Notes: generated by a model from the letters alone, not told the origin. 64,000 bases of DNA from Acinetobacter baylyi DSM 14961 = CIP 107474 (GCF_000368685.1 NZ_KB849623.1:310001-374000), one strand, 5' to 3'. Counted from the first letter of the stretch, positions 1-10,237 are shown. Program-made: numbers and translations.

Positions 1-159
1 AATCGTTTTGACAAAATAACTGGAAACACGATTTTTTAAATTTTTGGCTTTACCAACGTAGAGCAGTTCGCCGTCTTTACCCAGCATACGATATACGCCA
101 GGTAATTGGGTCATGTTGGCGAGAATTTTTTCAATATGTGGACGCGCGTTTGGATTCAC
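1..159 (-). CDS. uvrC: UvrABC excinuclease subunit C, N-terminal fragment
   Basis: Only the first 53 codons lie in the window; the gene runs off the left edge. UvrC makes both incisions around a bulky DNA lesion in nucleotide excision repair, with UvrA and UvrB. The visible residues form the start of the GIY-YIG nuclease domain: LPGVYRML, then [15 protein letters not shown], which contains the GVY and YVG halves of the motif. The start is taken as GTG at 159, because an in-frame stop lies only eight codons upstream and no ATG is available between. The Shine-Dalgarno is weak. The family assignment is firm; the exact start is less so. Confidence 0.9.
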   Translation of the reverse strand, partial: MNPNARPHIEKILANMTQLPGVYRMLGKDGELLYVGKAKNLKNRVSSYFVKTI

Positions 160-249
160 TATTAGATTCTTGGCTAAAGGCTAGAATACTAATGTGATGT
201 TTCCATGTATGCTTTTCAAGCGTTGTCATGATGACAAAATGTTGAAGTT

Positions 250-807
250 TTAAGATTCCAGGCGATAGTAACTGTATTTGACGTCTTTTTCTCTATAAAC
301 CGCATAGGTTTTTTGACGAAAATCTGAAAACCAGCCATTGCCTGTATATCCAGCAATATGACCATACATATGGCCATCCGTGCGCTGAATAATATAAATA
401 TCACCTTCTTGAGGATTACCAAACGCGGGTTTAATTTTTTTATAGCCGTTTTTTTCTAAAGTGTGTCCCCAATCAGAAGCAGCCACAGGATGTTTAGAGA
501 CATCAGCCCCTGCTGTTTGCAAAGCAATGCGGATATGTTGAGCACACTTTTCCTTACTATGTCTTGCTGAAATACTTTCTAGTTTGTGCGAAAATTTATG
601 CAAATCAATATTTTGAGATAGGTTTTTATGATGAATTTTATGCTGAGTAGTATGGTGCGACTTGCTACGAGAAGTATGCGCTGAATGTCCTTGATGCTCT
701 GTGTATGTTTTCTTTAGCGGATGCTGTACTTTATGATGTACATGTGCATTTTTTCTTTCTGTAACCTGCATGTGCTGAACATGTACCGCGTGATGAACAT
801 GAGCCAT
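250..807 (-). CDS. Histidine-rich protein with C-terminal NlpC/P60/CHAP-like cysteine peptidase domain
   Basis: 185 residues, no signal peptide. The first ~83 residues hold 20 histidines, many as HH or HxH, plus Lys, Gln and Ser, and look disordered or metal-binding. From residue ~84 a compact domain begins: KCAQHIRIAL with Cys88, then GDIYII, GHMYGHIAGYTG with His150, and WFSDF with Asp162. This order, Cys at the start of a helix followed by a His and an acidic residue on strands, fits NlpC/P60 or CHAP cell-wall amidases, though I assign it by pattern only. The start ATG has AGG a few bases upstream. A CRP-like palindrome lies ~100 bases upstream. No immunity-like partner gene is adjacent. 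Possible roles are a cell-wall hydrolase or a secreted antibacterial amidase; both are inference. Confidence 0.7.
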   Translation of the reverse strand: MAHVHHAVHVQHMQVTERKNAHVHHKVQHPLKKTYTEHQGHSAHTSRSKSHHTTQHKIHHKNLSQNIDLHKFSHKLESISARHSKEKCAQHIRIALQTAGADVSKHPVAASDWGHTLEKNGYKKIKPAFGNPQEGDIYIIQRTDGHMYGHIAGYTGNGWFSDFRQKTYAVYREKDVKYSYYRLES

Positions 808-905
808 TGTTGAACCTATCTAAAATAACCACTTCTCAAAAACCGAGCCATTTTAGAGCTAAAATACTTAATTCAATTTTAATAGTTGTAACAAATTTAA
901 AACAA

Positions 906-921
906 CGTGATACACATCACA
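906..921. promoter_or_regulatory. CRP/Vfr-like binding site
   Basis: CGTGA-N6-TCACA, matching nine of ten half-site bases of the CRP consensus TGTGA-N6-TCACA. It sits ~100 bp upstream of the histidine-rich gene that starts at 807 and downstream of lpxO, so if functional it would act on the histidine-rich gene. A possible -35 (TTGTTA on the minus strand, 889-894) lies just downstream. Binding is inferred from sequence alone. Confidence 0.45.
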
Positions 922-951
922 TCTACACCCTATTATGCTTTTTTACATCTC

Positions 952-977
952 AAAAAAAAACGCCCTATTGGGCGTTT
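952..977 (-). terminator. Rho-independent terminator of lpxO
   Basis: Read on the minus strand: stem AAACGCCC / GGGCGTTT (8 bp), loop of four bases, then an uninterrupted run of T (the A run at 952-960 on the plus strand). It begins six bases after the lpxO stop codon. Confidence 0.9.
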
Positions 978-982
978 AAATT

Positions 983-1897
983 TTAAAACACATAAGGACG
1001 TACAAAAATCAGGAAAAAGATTCCAAGCATGAGAAACCACTTCAAGAAGTAATACAGTTTACGGTTTTTGGCTTTTAATGCTTTGGCTTTGATACGAATC
1101 TGATAAATATAACCAAAGGCTTTATTAAGACCACCAGTTTTATCACCTGTCTCGTTTGGAGAACTTGCAGCCGTCATTACATTTTTACCAAACCAGTGGT
1201 TAAACTTTTCCATAAGCCTTGTTTTTAAAGGACGTTCAACGTCAGCAAAGAAAATAATCCGGTTTTGGTCTGTGGTATTTTCAGCATAATGAATATACGT
1301 TTCATCAAACACCACACTTTCCCCATCACGCCATGAATAACGCTGTCCATCTACATCGATAAAGCAACGATCATCATTGGGCGTGATCAAACCCAAATGA
1401 TAGCGTAATGAACCTGCATAAGGATCACGATGACGAACCAGACGACTATTGGGTGCAAGCTCGGTAAACATCGCCGCCTTAATAGATGGCAATGTTTTTA
1501 ATAGTGCCGTTGTTTTTGGACAGAGCTCAGCCGCAGAAGGATGCGCAGAGTCGTACCATTTTAGATAAAATCGTTTCCAGCCAGTTTTAAAAAATGAATT
1601 GAAACCAAGATCGTTATAAGTACTTGAAGCCTTGATCCCGCCCTGATCATACAATGCTCTGGCTTCATCGCGAATCATTTCCCAATTTTCATCCAGTATT
1701 TTCAAATCCTTGAAATGTTGAGTTTCAATATAAGGCTGATTAGGCACTTTTGAAAACATGTACATCAGAAAATTGATGGGCGCAAGTAACGTCGAATGAT
1801 CAAAGAACTGACGATAAAACGAATGACGAACTTTGCCGCGATGCTGGATATACAAGGCTGATATCACAAAAATCGCTAATATGATCCACTTAATCAT
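983..1897 (-). CDS. lpxO: Lipid A 2-oxoglutarate-dependent hydroxylase, LpxO family
   Basis: 304 residues, in the aspartyl/asparaginyl beta-hydroxylase family. LpxO adds a 2-hydroxyl group to a fatty acyl chain of lipid A at the inner membrane, using Fe(II), O2 and 2-oxoglutarate. The iron ligands are visible: HRD with His156 and Asp158, then His203 in TYIHYAENTT, and Arg213 in DQNRIIFF for 2-oxoglutarate. There is a membrane segment at each end (residues ~2-17 and ~282-303), as expected of a membrane-associated LpxO rather than the soluble hydroxylases. It stands alone, with its own terminator. Lipid A rather than protein as substrate is inferred from the family and topology. Confidence 0.88.
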   Translation of the reverse strand: MIKWIILAIFVISALYIQHRGKVRHSFYRQFFDHSTLLAPINFLMYMFSKVPNQPYIETQHFKDLKILDENWEMIRDEARALYDQGGIKASSTYNDLGFNSFFKTGWKRFYLKWYDSAHPSAAELCPKTTALLKTLPSIKAAMFTELAPNSRLVRHRDPYAGSLRYHLGLITPNDDRCFIDVDGQRYSWRDGESVVFDETYIHYAENTTDQNRIIFFADVERPLKTRLMEKFNHWFGKNVMTAASSPNETGDKTGGLNKAFGYIYQIRIKAKALKAKNRKLYYFLKWFLMLGIFFLIFVRPYVF

Positions 1898-2062
1898 ATA
1901 GTTACTCGCATTTAAGCATATTTAAAGATACTTCAAAAAATTTGAAATTGAAGGAATAATAACAAAATCTCGAAGAAAATTCAGACTTAGTATTAGCAAG
2001 TATTATTTTGATTAAATAGAAATCTCAAAAATACCTATTTTTGAGATTTCTCAAACTCTAAA

Positions 2063-3046
2063 CTAGTTTTTATATGGTTGCCAATTTAATGCAGTCAGAG
2101 AAACGAGTGCTTTTGCAGCAGTTTCATTATAGGCATAACAACCAGATTTCAATTGTGCAATTTTTAACTGAGCAAAACGGATACTTTCAGGAGCATCAGT
2201 ATTTTTTAAGAATATTTCCCAATGTTTAATTTCTTGATCAGCGGTCCAGCCAATGTTACTCGTGTAATTTGCTGAATATGTTTTACCTTGATATTGCACC
2301 GCAACACCATCATCTACAGCAAGACCTAAAGTAGTATCATAAATTGTGGTCCATTGAACATTTTGCCATGTCCCCTTAACTGCTTTATAAGTTAAACCAA
2401 ATGGACTTGTTTGATTCAAATATTTAAGAAAAGGTTCATTTTCTGCATCGAATTCTTCAAAATTTTGATTAATCTCATAATCCTGACTGATATTAAATGC
2501 AAATGTTTCTTGATTAGACTTTTTTGAAATCAAACGATAGCAACTACTTCCTTGAGGAAACTTATTCTGCCCATAAGTATTAAGAAATATACGTCCATTA
2601 GTTGAGGTCTGATTATTCACTGGAAACCCTATTGCTCGATAACCAGGTAAAACAGTATCAAACATATTCTGACCAGACAAATCAACTCTTTGAAATTTCC
2701 AATCTTCTTTGACATCTCCAATAATATCTAGTGTCCAATCTGTTAGCGAATTAATATTCATAACATTAATCGCATTATCAGTTGGAAAATAAAGTTTTTT
2801 TTCTGTGAGTAAATACTCATTCAAAGCTTGATTGGAGGCGGCATCTGTTGATTTTTTATTGAATATTTCAAAATAAGAAACGTTTAGCTCATCTGTTTCA
2901 TTCGCATTATAATCCATAAAATAGTAACGAGTTCCATTCGCAGTAGAATCTTGCGATGTATTGCTTTGATTATTATCACTCCCTCCCCCACATGCACTCA
3001 ACATAAAAGAAAGAATTGTCAAAATCATAAATTTATTTTTTAACAT
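2063..3046 (-). CDS. Putative lipoprotein of unknown function
   Basis: A secreted lipoprotein of about 327 residues. From the chosen ATG the N-terminus is MLKNKFMILTILSFMLSAC: two lysines, a hydrophobic core and a lipobox LSAC, so Cys19 would be lipidated. It is followed by GGGSDNNQSN, a flexible Gly/Asn/Ser linker. Longer starts exist upstream (ATG at 3067 and a start at 3109) but would put extra residues before the signal peptide. The mature part is rich in aromatic residues, Asn and Thr, with no motif I recognise. It is monocistronic, and the AT-rich gene has weak translation signals. The lipoprotein call is solid; the function is unknown. Confidence 0.72.
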   Translation of the reverse strand: MLKNKFMILTILSFMLSACGGGSDNNQSNTSQDSTANGTRYYFMDYNANETDELNVSYFEIFNKKSTDAASNQALNEYLLTEKKLYFPTDNAINVMNINSLTDWTLDIIGDVKEDWKFQRVDLSGQNMFDTVLPGYRAIGFPVNNQTSTNGRIFLNTYGQNKFPQGSSCYRLISKKSNQETFAFNISQDYEINQNFEEFDAENEPFLKYLNQTSPFGLTYKAVKGTWQNVQWTTIYDTTLGLAVDDGVAVQYQGKTYSANYTSNIGWTADQEIKHWEIFLKNTDAPESIRFAQLKIAQLKSGCYAYNETAAKALVSLTALNWQPYKN

Positions 3047-3149
3047 AATAAATACTTTATTGAACATTTTTATAACACAAAGTTTATCCAAAGATAAAAA
3101 AATAGACAAGCCTTTCTGTCTAATAATTCACACATAGAATATTAATTTT

Positions 3150-3200
3150 GGGGCTTAGGAAGTTAAGCATATTAAAAAATAAGGTAACTTCCTAAGCCCC
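3150..3200. repeat. 16-bp perfect inverted repeat upstream of fadB
   Basis: Arms GGGGCTTAGGAAGTTA (3150-3165) and its exact complement (3185-3200), separated by 19 AT-rich bases. No T run follows on either strand, so it is not a standard terminator. The rest of 3047-3468 is AT-rich with no gene that I can support; it contains the promoters of the lipoprotein gene and of fadB. Confidence 0.75.
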
Positions 3201-3468
3201 TAATTTAATAACTGTGTATTACATTCCCTAGCTTTATCTTGAAGCATTTCCTAACAAGCAGCTTTCACAATTAAAAATATATTTTTCATAAATATGGATA
3301 AAAAATATTTAAAAATAATAGGTGACCCTCGCGTCACGACTAGATACAACTTGTTATGTTCTTTTTAGATATAGTTATCGTAAGATTAGCGGAGCATTTT
3401 AAGTGTATAAAGATGCACAGGCTTCATAACATCAACGTATAAGTCCTCCAAAATAAAGGAGATCAGGC

Positions 3469-5622
3469 ATGATCCACGCTGGCAATGCCATTACCGTCCA
3501 AATGCTTTCGGACGGAATTGCAGAATTCCGCTTTGACTTACAAGGTGAGTCGGTCAACAAATTTAACCGTGCAACCATCGAAGACTTTCAAGCTGCGATT
3601 GAAGCAGTCAAAAATCATCCTGAAGTTAAAGGCTTGATTGTCACTTCAGCAAAATCTACGTTTATCGTGGGTGCAGATATTACCGAGTTTGGACAAAACT
3701 TTGCTCAAGGCGAAAAAGCCATTGTTGAATGGGCTTTACCTGTACATGACATCTTTAATAGCTTTGAAGATTTAGACATCCCTAAAGTTGCTGCGATCAA
3801 TGGCATGGCGTTGGGTGGTGGTTTTGAAATGTGTTTGGTCTGTGACTACCGTGTGATGTCAGATCAAGCACAAGTAGGCCTACCAGAAATTAAACTGGGA
3901 ATTTTCCCAGGCTTTGGCGGTACTGTTCGTTTAAGCCGTTTGATTGGTATTGACAATGCCGTTGAATGGATTGCCATGGCGGCACCGAAAAAACCAGCGG
4001 CAGCACTCAAAGATGGTGCCGTGGATGCTGTAGTTTCAGCAGACAAATTACAGGAAGCTGCAATTGATCTGGTAAAACAGGCGTTGGCAGGTCGTGTCGA
4101 CTGGAAAGCCAAACGTCAGGAAAAGCTAAACCCTGTGAAGCTTAATCCACTTGAGCAAATGATGGCTTTTAATACAGCAAAAGGTGCTGTACTAGCAAAA
4201 GCCAATCCGGCTCAATATCCTGCACCGAAACTCATGCTTGATTCATTACAAGCAGGTGCAAGCTTGGGTCGTGATGAAGCACTCAAAGTTGAAACAGAAG
4301 GTTTTGCTAAAGCTGCAATCACACCACAGGCAGAAGCATTAATTGGTCTTTTCTTGAATGATCAGATCATTAAGAAAACCTCTAAGAAACATGAAAAAGG
4401 CGCGCATCCTGTGAATCAGGCAGCGGTACTGGGTGCTGGTATCATGGGCGGTGGTATTGCTTATCAAGCAGCGAGTAAAGGCACGCCAATTATCATGAAA
4501 GATATTGGTAATCCGCAGCTTGCGTTAGGTATGCAAGAAGCCAATGGTCTACTCACCAAACAGGTCGAGCGCAAAAAACTTACCCCTGCAAAAATGGGCG
4601 AAACTTTGGCGCGTATCCGTCCAACTTTAAGCTATGACGAGTTTAAAGAAGTGGATATCGTGATTGAAGCGGTCACAGAAAATCCAAAAATCAAGGAAGC
4701 AGTCCTGGCAGATACCGAAGCAAAAGTGCGTGACAACACCATTATTGCCTCAAATACCTCAACCATTTCAATTACGCGTTTAGCAAAAGCACTCAAGCGT
4801 CCAGAAAACTTTGTAGGTATGCACTTCTTTAATCCAGTACACATGATGCCACTGGTTGAAGTCATTCGTGGTGAACAGACTTCTGAAGAAGCTGTTGCAA
4901 CGACTGTGGTTCTGGCTCAGAAGATGGGTAAAACCCCAATCGTGGTCAATGATTGCCCTGGCTTCTTGGTCAACCGCGTATTGTTCCCTTACTTTGGGGC
5001 CTTTGATCTATTACTGAAAGATGGCGCTGACTTCCAGCAAATCGATAAAGTCATGGAAAAATTTGGCTGGCCAATGGGCCCTGCTTATCTGATGGACGTG
5101 GTGGGAATTGACACTGGTGTTCATGGTGCCGAAGTCATGGCAGAAGGTTTCCCAGATCGGATGAAGCCAGATTACAAAGGTTCAATTCAAACCATGTATG
5201 AAGCCAAGCGTCTAGGTCAAAAAAATGACGTTGGTTTCTACAAATATGAACTCGACAAAAAAGGCAAGAAAGCAAAAACGGTTGATTCAACCGCATATGA
5301 AGTCATTGCACCAGTTGTGACTAGTGAAAAACGTGAGTTTGATGCTCAGGAAATCATTGATCGTATGATGCTGGCGCTTTGCAATGAAACCGTACGCTGC
5401 CTTGAAGACAATATCGTTGCAACACCTGCTGAAGCAGATATGGCAATGATTATGGGGATTGGTTTCCCACCATTTCGTGGTGGCCCATGTCGATATATCG
5501 ATCAAACAGGTGTGGCTGAGTATGTTGCGCTTTGCAACAAGTACGCACATTTGGGTAAAGCTTATGAAGCGCCGCAACTACTGCGCGACATGGCTGAAAA
5601 CAACAAGAAATTTTACGGTTAA
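3469..5622 (+). CDS. fadB: Fatty acid oxidation complex, alpha subunit
   Basis: 717 residues, the usual FadB length. A trifunctional enzyme: the N-terminal ~190 residues are an enoyl-CoA hydratase/isomerase domain ([21 protein letters not shown], oxyanion-hole glycines, and the [18 protein letters not shown] segment), followed from residue ~315 by the 3-hydroxyacyl-CoA dehydrogenase NAD-binding fold ([15 protein letters not shown]) and its C-terminal domains ([17 protein letters not shown]). It converts 2-enoyl-CoA through 3-hydroxyacyl-CoA to 3-ketoacyl-CoA in beta-oxidation. A clear AAGGAG precedes the ATG. fadA follows after 13 bases, and the two subunits form one complex. Confidence 0.98.
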   Translation: MIHAGNAITVQMLSDGIAEFRFDLQGESVNKFNRATIEDFQAAIEAVKNHPEVKGLIVTSAKSTFIVGADITEFGQNFAQGEKAIVEWALPVHDIFNSFEDLDIPKVAAINGMALGGGFEMCLVCDYRVMSDQAQVGLPEIKLGIFPGFGGTVRLSRLIGIDNAVEWIAMAAPKKPAAALKDGAVDAVVSADKLQEAAIDLVKQALAGRVDWKAKRQEKLNPVKLNPLEQMMAFNTAKGAVLAKANPAQYPAPKLMLDSLQAGASLGRDEALKVETEGFAKAAITPQAEALIGLFLNDQIIKKTSKKHEKGAHPVNQAAVLGAGIMGGGIAYQAASKGTPIIMKDIGNPQLALGMQEANGLLTKQVERKKLTPAKMGETLARIRPTLSYDEFKEVDIVIEAVTENPKIKEAVLADTEAKVRDNTIIASNTSTISITRLAKALKRPENFVGMHFFNPVHMMPLVEVIRGEQTSEEAVATTVVLAQKMGKTPIVVNDCPGFLVNRVLFPYFGAFDLLLKDGADFQQIDKVMEKFGWPMGPAYLMDVVGIDTGVHGAEVMAEGFPDRMKPDYKGSIQTMYEAKRLGQKNDVGFYKYELDKKGKKAKTVDSTAYEVIAPVVTSEKREFDAQEIIDRMMLALCNETVRCLEDNIVATPAEADMAMIMGIGFPPFRGGPCRYIDQTGVAEYVALCNKYAHLGKAYEAPQLLRDMAENNKKFYG

Positions 5623-5635
5623 GGGAGCAACGTGA

Positions 5636-6808
<1,173 letters not shown>

Positions 6809-6821
6809 TTAATACCAAGAT

Positions 6822-6852
6822 AAAAAATCCCCGCTCAATGCGGGGATTTTTA
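6822..6852. terminator. Bidirectional terminator between fadA and the convergent small gene
   Basis: Stem AAAAATCCCCGC / GCGGGGATTTTT with loop TCAAT. T runs are present in both directions, so it can stop fadBA on the plus strand and the gene ending at 6855 on the minus strand. Confidence 0.92.
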
Positions 6853-6854
6853 TT

Positions 6855-7349
6855 TTATCGGCCTTTTAAACCGTCTTGAATTTGCTGCTGTAGATTTATG
6901 AGGTCATTCATATTTACTTTCATTGTACCTTCACGATAAGTATCAACATTATTTCGATTAATATTCAGAGGTCTTAACATTTCAAAAAGACCATTTGTAG
7001 GATCAGAGGATTGGATTCCATTGGTTATGGCTAAAATATACTGTTGTAAGAATGGAGAAAATTGACTTAGATCAGGAGAACTTGTTATGGGCTGATAATC
7101 AATAGCCAATGGAAAATTTTCTTTAACATTTATATTCTGTGTCGCATTCTGAGTTTGATCTATACGATGTTGCAGCGCTTGGCGTACTTCCTTATCTTCT
7201 TGGAGCGGTACAAAGCCCACCTCTTCTCGTAGCTCAGATTCAGCCATAACGCGAATAGTCGGTAAATTAGTTACATCTTCTGCTTGAATAGTTTGTAAGG
7301 CCGTCAAAGCAAATGCAGCGATCAAAGCTGATCGTTTTAGAAAGTTCAT
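6855..7349 (-). CDS. Secreted protein of unknown function
   Basis: 164 residues with a Sec signal peptide: NFLKRSALIAAFALTAL followed by QTIQA, with cleavage likely after AEA-like residues near position 23. The mature protein is soluble, Gln- and Asn-rich, and without cysteines. Shortly after the cleavage site it has LPTIRVMAESELREE, which resembles the TonB-box/plug entry of TonB-dependent receptors, but no plug or barrel follows. The start is ATG at 7349: GGAG lies six bases upstream of it, whereas the GTG at 7352 would be too close. I do not recognise a family. A role in the periplasm is inferred. Confidence 0.7.
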   Translation of the reverse strand: MNFLKRSALIAAFALTALQTIQAEDVTNLPTIRVMAESELREEVGFVPLQEDKEVRQALQHRIDQTQNATQNINVKENFPLAIDYQPITSSPDLSQFSPFLQQYILAITNGIQSSDPTNGLFEMLRPLNINRNNVDTYREGTMKVNMNDLINLQQQIQDGLKGR

Positions 7350-7601
7350 CACTTACTCCAAAAATCAGTCACTCTATTACACTTAAAAGATGAAGATCTG
7401 AATCAAGGTCTCTATTATCAGGCTACATCAAACTACTTATTGATTCAGTAAGGCTCGGATAAACGGTAAATAGCATTGGATTTTTCTACTTAGCCACAAT
7501 TCTTTTTCTTATTAAAAAACTAGCGATACGAAACAGCCCATAAATTAGAAGCAATGTATTGATTCTATAAAATACATTTCTATATTTTATTCATTCTGCA
7601 A

Positions 7602-8360
7602 TTATTCTTTTAAATCGTCTTCTAAAGCAGCTACGTTCTTTTTCTTAATACTTTCAATTTTGGCATTCAGTTTTAAAACATCTTGATAAAGACCATTAAA
7701 TTTCCTAACTTGGGCATTTTCATGAAACAAAATCATGCCATCCTTTTTTTCCCACGGATACTGTTTTAATAAGGCAAACATTTGTTTAGCCTTATCTAGT
7801 ATTTTCAGTTCAATCATAAAAATTGCATGATCCTGCCCAACTTTTTCATTACTTCCCAATTTCTGTTCAAGTAATACACGCATTTCTGGTTCTACCGATA
7901 GACTTTGGGCTTGTGTCAGAAATGCTTGATGAATTTTTTCATATTGAACTTGGTACTGCTCGGAGGCTTCACTCACTGCTGCCAACATATTTTCAGTTTC
8001 GGCATATTTCTGTTTTTTATCCAGTTCTAAACGATCTACATTTAGGAATGTATCCCATTTTGCTGCTTTAAGTGTTCTTAAATAAGCGTTACGTGCATTG
8101 ATATTCTCAATCCAGTAATTGAGCAAAAATTCAGACATTTTCTTGTAATTGCCTGCCAGACGTTTATCGTGAATATTTAATTGTACGGGTGTTGACCAGT
8201 CTTGTGCCTGATCATAAAGCTGACCCATTTTTTCAGACATGACCAGATCAAACATCTGACTACTGTCTTGTGACTTTCTTTTCTGAATGTATTGGTATGA
8301 AAAAAATACAAGGCTTGCGACGACAATCAAACTGACGATCATGATGCTGACACGACGCAT
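7602..8360 (-). CDS. Membrane-anchored protein of unknown function
   Basis: About 252 residues. One N-terminal membrane segment (VSIMIVSLIVVASLVFFSYQ) is followed by a long, mostly helical, Lys/Gln/Glu-rich region probably facing the periplasm; the last ~25 residues (LNAKIESIKKKNVAALEDD) look like a coiled coil. The Shine-Dalgarno AAGGGAG abuts the first ATG (8366), leaving no spacing, so the second ATG at 8360 is the likely start. It is alone, divergent from the FrnE-like gene. The family is not recognised with certainty. Confidence 0.7.
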   Translation of the reverse strand: MRRVSIMIVSLIVVASLVFFSYQYIQKRKSQDSSQMFDLVMSEKMGQLYDQAQDWSTPVQLNIHDKRLAGNYKKMSEFLLNYWIENINARNAYLRTLKAAKWDTFLNVDRLELDKKQKYAETENMLAAVSEASEQYQVQYEKIHQAFLTQAQSLSVEPEMRVLLEQKLGSNEKVGQDHAIFMIELKILDKAKQMFALLKQYPWEKKDGMILFHENAQVRKFNGLYQDVLKLNAKIESIKKKNVAALEDDLKE

Positions 8361-8527
8361 AGGCATCTCCCTTGGCTACACTATTTTGTTATCTGATCGC
8401 TCATTTACTTATTCTTTTATATGCCATTTATTTCATAAGATGCAACACGCCATTACACATTGCAGACTTTAAATCTGATGAGATGACCCCTATTATAAAT
8501 AATGAATTATAGATTTGAGAACTTTCC

Positions 8528-9235
8528 ATGCGTGTAGATATCTGGTCAGATGTAGTTTGTCCATTTTGTTATATTGGAAAAAAACGTCTTGAACATGTGG
8601 CGGCAGAAGCAGGTATTGAGCTTGATGTGCACTGGCATAGTTTTGAATTAGATCCAGATGCACCCACATCTCATGACACATCAAATACTGAACGTCTGGC
8701 TAAGAAGTATGGACGGACCTTTGAAGAAATGCAGGAGATGCAACAGAATATCGCGAGTATGGCAGCACAGGAAGGCATTGACTTCCAGTGGCAAAAAGCC
8801 AACTCTGGCAATAGTTTTAACGCACACCGTATTATCCATTTAGCACAAAGCAAAGGGCTGGGAAATGAAGCAGAAGAAGCTTTTTTTCATGCCTATATGA
8901 CTGAAGGTTTAGCCATTGGTGAGCGTGAAGTTGTAGAAGAAATTGCATCGCGTATTGGACTTGATCATGCCGAAGTCGAGTTTGTACTGGATAGCAATGA
9001 GCTTTCAGACTTTGTTCGACATGATGAAAAAATTGCGCATGAGCAATTAAATATTTCTGGGGTTCCTTTTTTTGTGTTTGATCAGAAACTCGCTTTATCA
9101 GGTGCGCAACCTAAAGAAGTATTTTTGCAGGTTTTACAAAAAGCTTTGACACAGCGTGAAAATGATGCCGTTGCCGAGGCATCGTCTGATGCCGTATGCT
9201 CAGATGATAGCTGTGATATACCGCAAAAAAGTTAA
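8528..9235 (+). CDS. frnE: DsbA-family oxidoreductase, FrnE type
   Basis: 235 residues, cytoplasmic (no signal peptide). A thioredoxin-fold thiol oxidoreductase with the active site VVCPFCYIGKKRLE (CxxC at Cys11 and Cys14) and the cis-proline loop ISGVPFFVF. The central helical insert contains SFNAHRIIHLA, typical of this family. The C-terminal tail carries a second cysteine pair, CSDDSC (Cys224-x4-Cys229). A CX4C motif in the tail is the feature described for Deinococcus FrnE, where it works with the CxxC. By analogy it probably has disulfide oxidoreductase/isomerase activity in oxidative stress. The physiological substrate is unknown. Confidence 0.88.
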   Translation: MRVDIWSDVVCPFCYIGKKRLEHVAAEAGIELDVHWHSFELDPDAPTSHDTSNTERLAKKYGRTFEEMQEMQQNIASMAAQEGIDFQWQKANSGNSFNAHRIIHLAQSKGLGNEAEEAFFHAYMTEGLAIGEREVVEEIASRIGLDHAEVEFVLDSNELSDFVRHDEKIAHEQLNISGVPFFVFDQKLALSGAQPKEVFLQVLQKALTQRENDAVAEASSDAVCSDDSCDIPQKS

Positions 9236-9334
9236 GCAAATTTGCAAAATAAAGCACACTATCGATCATTTATTAACCAATAAATAGAATGCAGCGTTGC
9301 AAAATTGTGACTGTACAAGCTTGATATTTATCCG

Positions 9335-9451
9335 TATTATTGCGCCTTCACGTTATTTTTGAAATTACGCGCTGTAGTTCTCTTATTTTATCTCACTTTT
9401 TGAGATGATATTTTATAAACCTCTCTTGAGTCATTAAGAGAGGTTTTTTTG
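9335..9451 (+). ncRNA. Candidate small RNA (two hairpins, Rho-independent end)
   Basis: Downstream of the frnE-like gene there is no coding frame, but the sequence has a TATTAT box (9335-9340), a small stem ATCTCA/TGAGAT, and then a strong terminator. It could equally be the 3' UTR and terminator of frnE, as the terminator lies ~180 bases after its stop. The start is uncertain. The remainder of 9452-9655 shows nothing that I can support. Confidence 0.3.
9418..9451 (+). terminator. Rho-independent terminator
   Basis: Stem AACCTCTCTT / AAGAGAGGTT (10 bp, perfect), loop of eight bases, followed by eight T. It ends transcription coming from frnE or from a small RNA. Confidence 0.9.
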
Positions 9452-9655
9452 TTTCTGCACGTTATAATCACCTCATCTCATTTATTACGTTATAGCGAAA
9501 TAAAACGTTATTTTTATATAAAATTTTGCTCATCACTTTTGTTGCTGTTGAATTTAAAGTTTATGATTCGCCCAAAATTTTCGAGTGGAATTCTGCTTTA
9601 AAGCCAAAAAAGCGTAAATATTGAACGATGAAAATTAAATTTATTGTCATTATTT

Positions 9656-9883
9656 TTACTCTATATCACAGAAGTCTTTTTCTGTGACGAGCTTAATTTT
9701 TAATTTTTTATAAAATTTATCTTTTCCATTTTTACCTGTTGATGATAAATCTTTTTGAAATTTCTCATCATTCAGCAATAGCGGAAAAGTTTTGTAACCT
9801 AATAAAAGTTTAGTTGGGTTTTTTCCTGCTTCAACTGCTTGATCAATCATCTTGTTAATATACTTAACCGAAACTTCCGACAT
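9656..9883 (-). CDS. Small protein of unknown function
   Basis: 75 residues, highly charged, no signal peptide or membrane segment: VKYINKMIDQAVEAGKNP, then KLLLGYKTFPLLLNDEKF and a Lys-rich end. The style (short, soluble, helix then 'NPTKLLLGYKTF') reminds me of small proteins encoded in phages and mobile elements, but no other phage gene is near. The Shine-Dalgarno (GGA) is poor. It is AT-rich and flanked by long non-coding stretches, so it may be a recent arrival or a remnant. The 354 bases between it and the next gene show no supported feature. Confidence 0.45.
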   Translation of the reverse strand: MSEVSVKYINKMIDQAVEAGKNPTKLLLGYKTFPLLLNDEKFQKDLSSTGKNGKDKFYKKLKIKLVTEKDFCDIE

Positions 9884-10237
9884 ACTGATATATCCATGAT
9901 CTATCGTTAGTTCATGATGCTACGGCAATTTTATTTAGTTTTTATTGCAAATCGAGTTATCTGGTTTTTTTAGTAAGCAAATTAATTGATACTGTTTTTA
10001 AAAGTGAATGGAAAGATACTGTCATCTTTTTAACTTTCAGCTTATCGAGTTTAGTACATACCGTTACCCAAACAGTGCACTACGCTATATTTGCAATCAA
10101 ATACTCCTGCTTTTTACTTAACAGAAAGGCATCGTAACATCTCGACCACATTCTAAAATCTATTCTGTGTTTAGATAAAATAAATCAGATCATTGTTATA
10201 TCTGTTTAATTTAATAATTTACAACGAGGGCCATTCA

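Noticed and set aside
3864..4112. Open frames on the opposite strand of fadB, fadA, rpoB, rpoC, thiC and htpG
   Set aside because: They lie wholly inside well-supported genes, have no recognisable domains and poor start signals; shadows of codon use.
9656..9883. Prophage remnant around the small protein
   Set aside because: One phage-like small frame only; no integrase, attachment repeats or other phage genes nearby.
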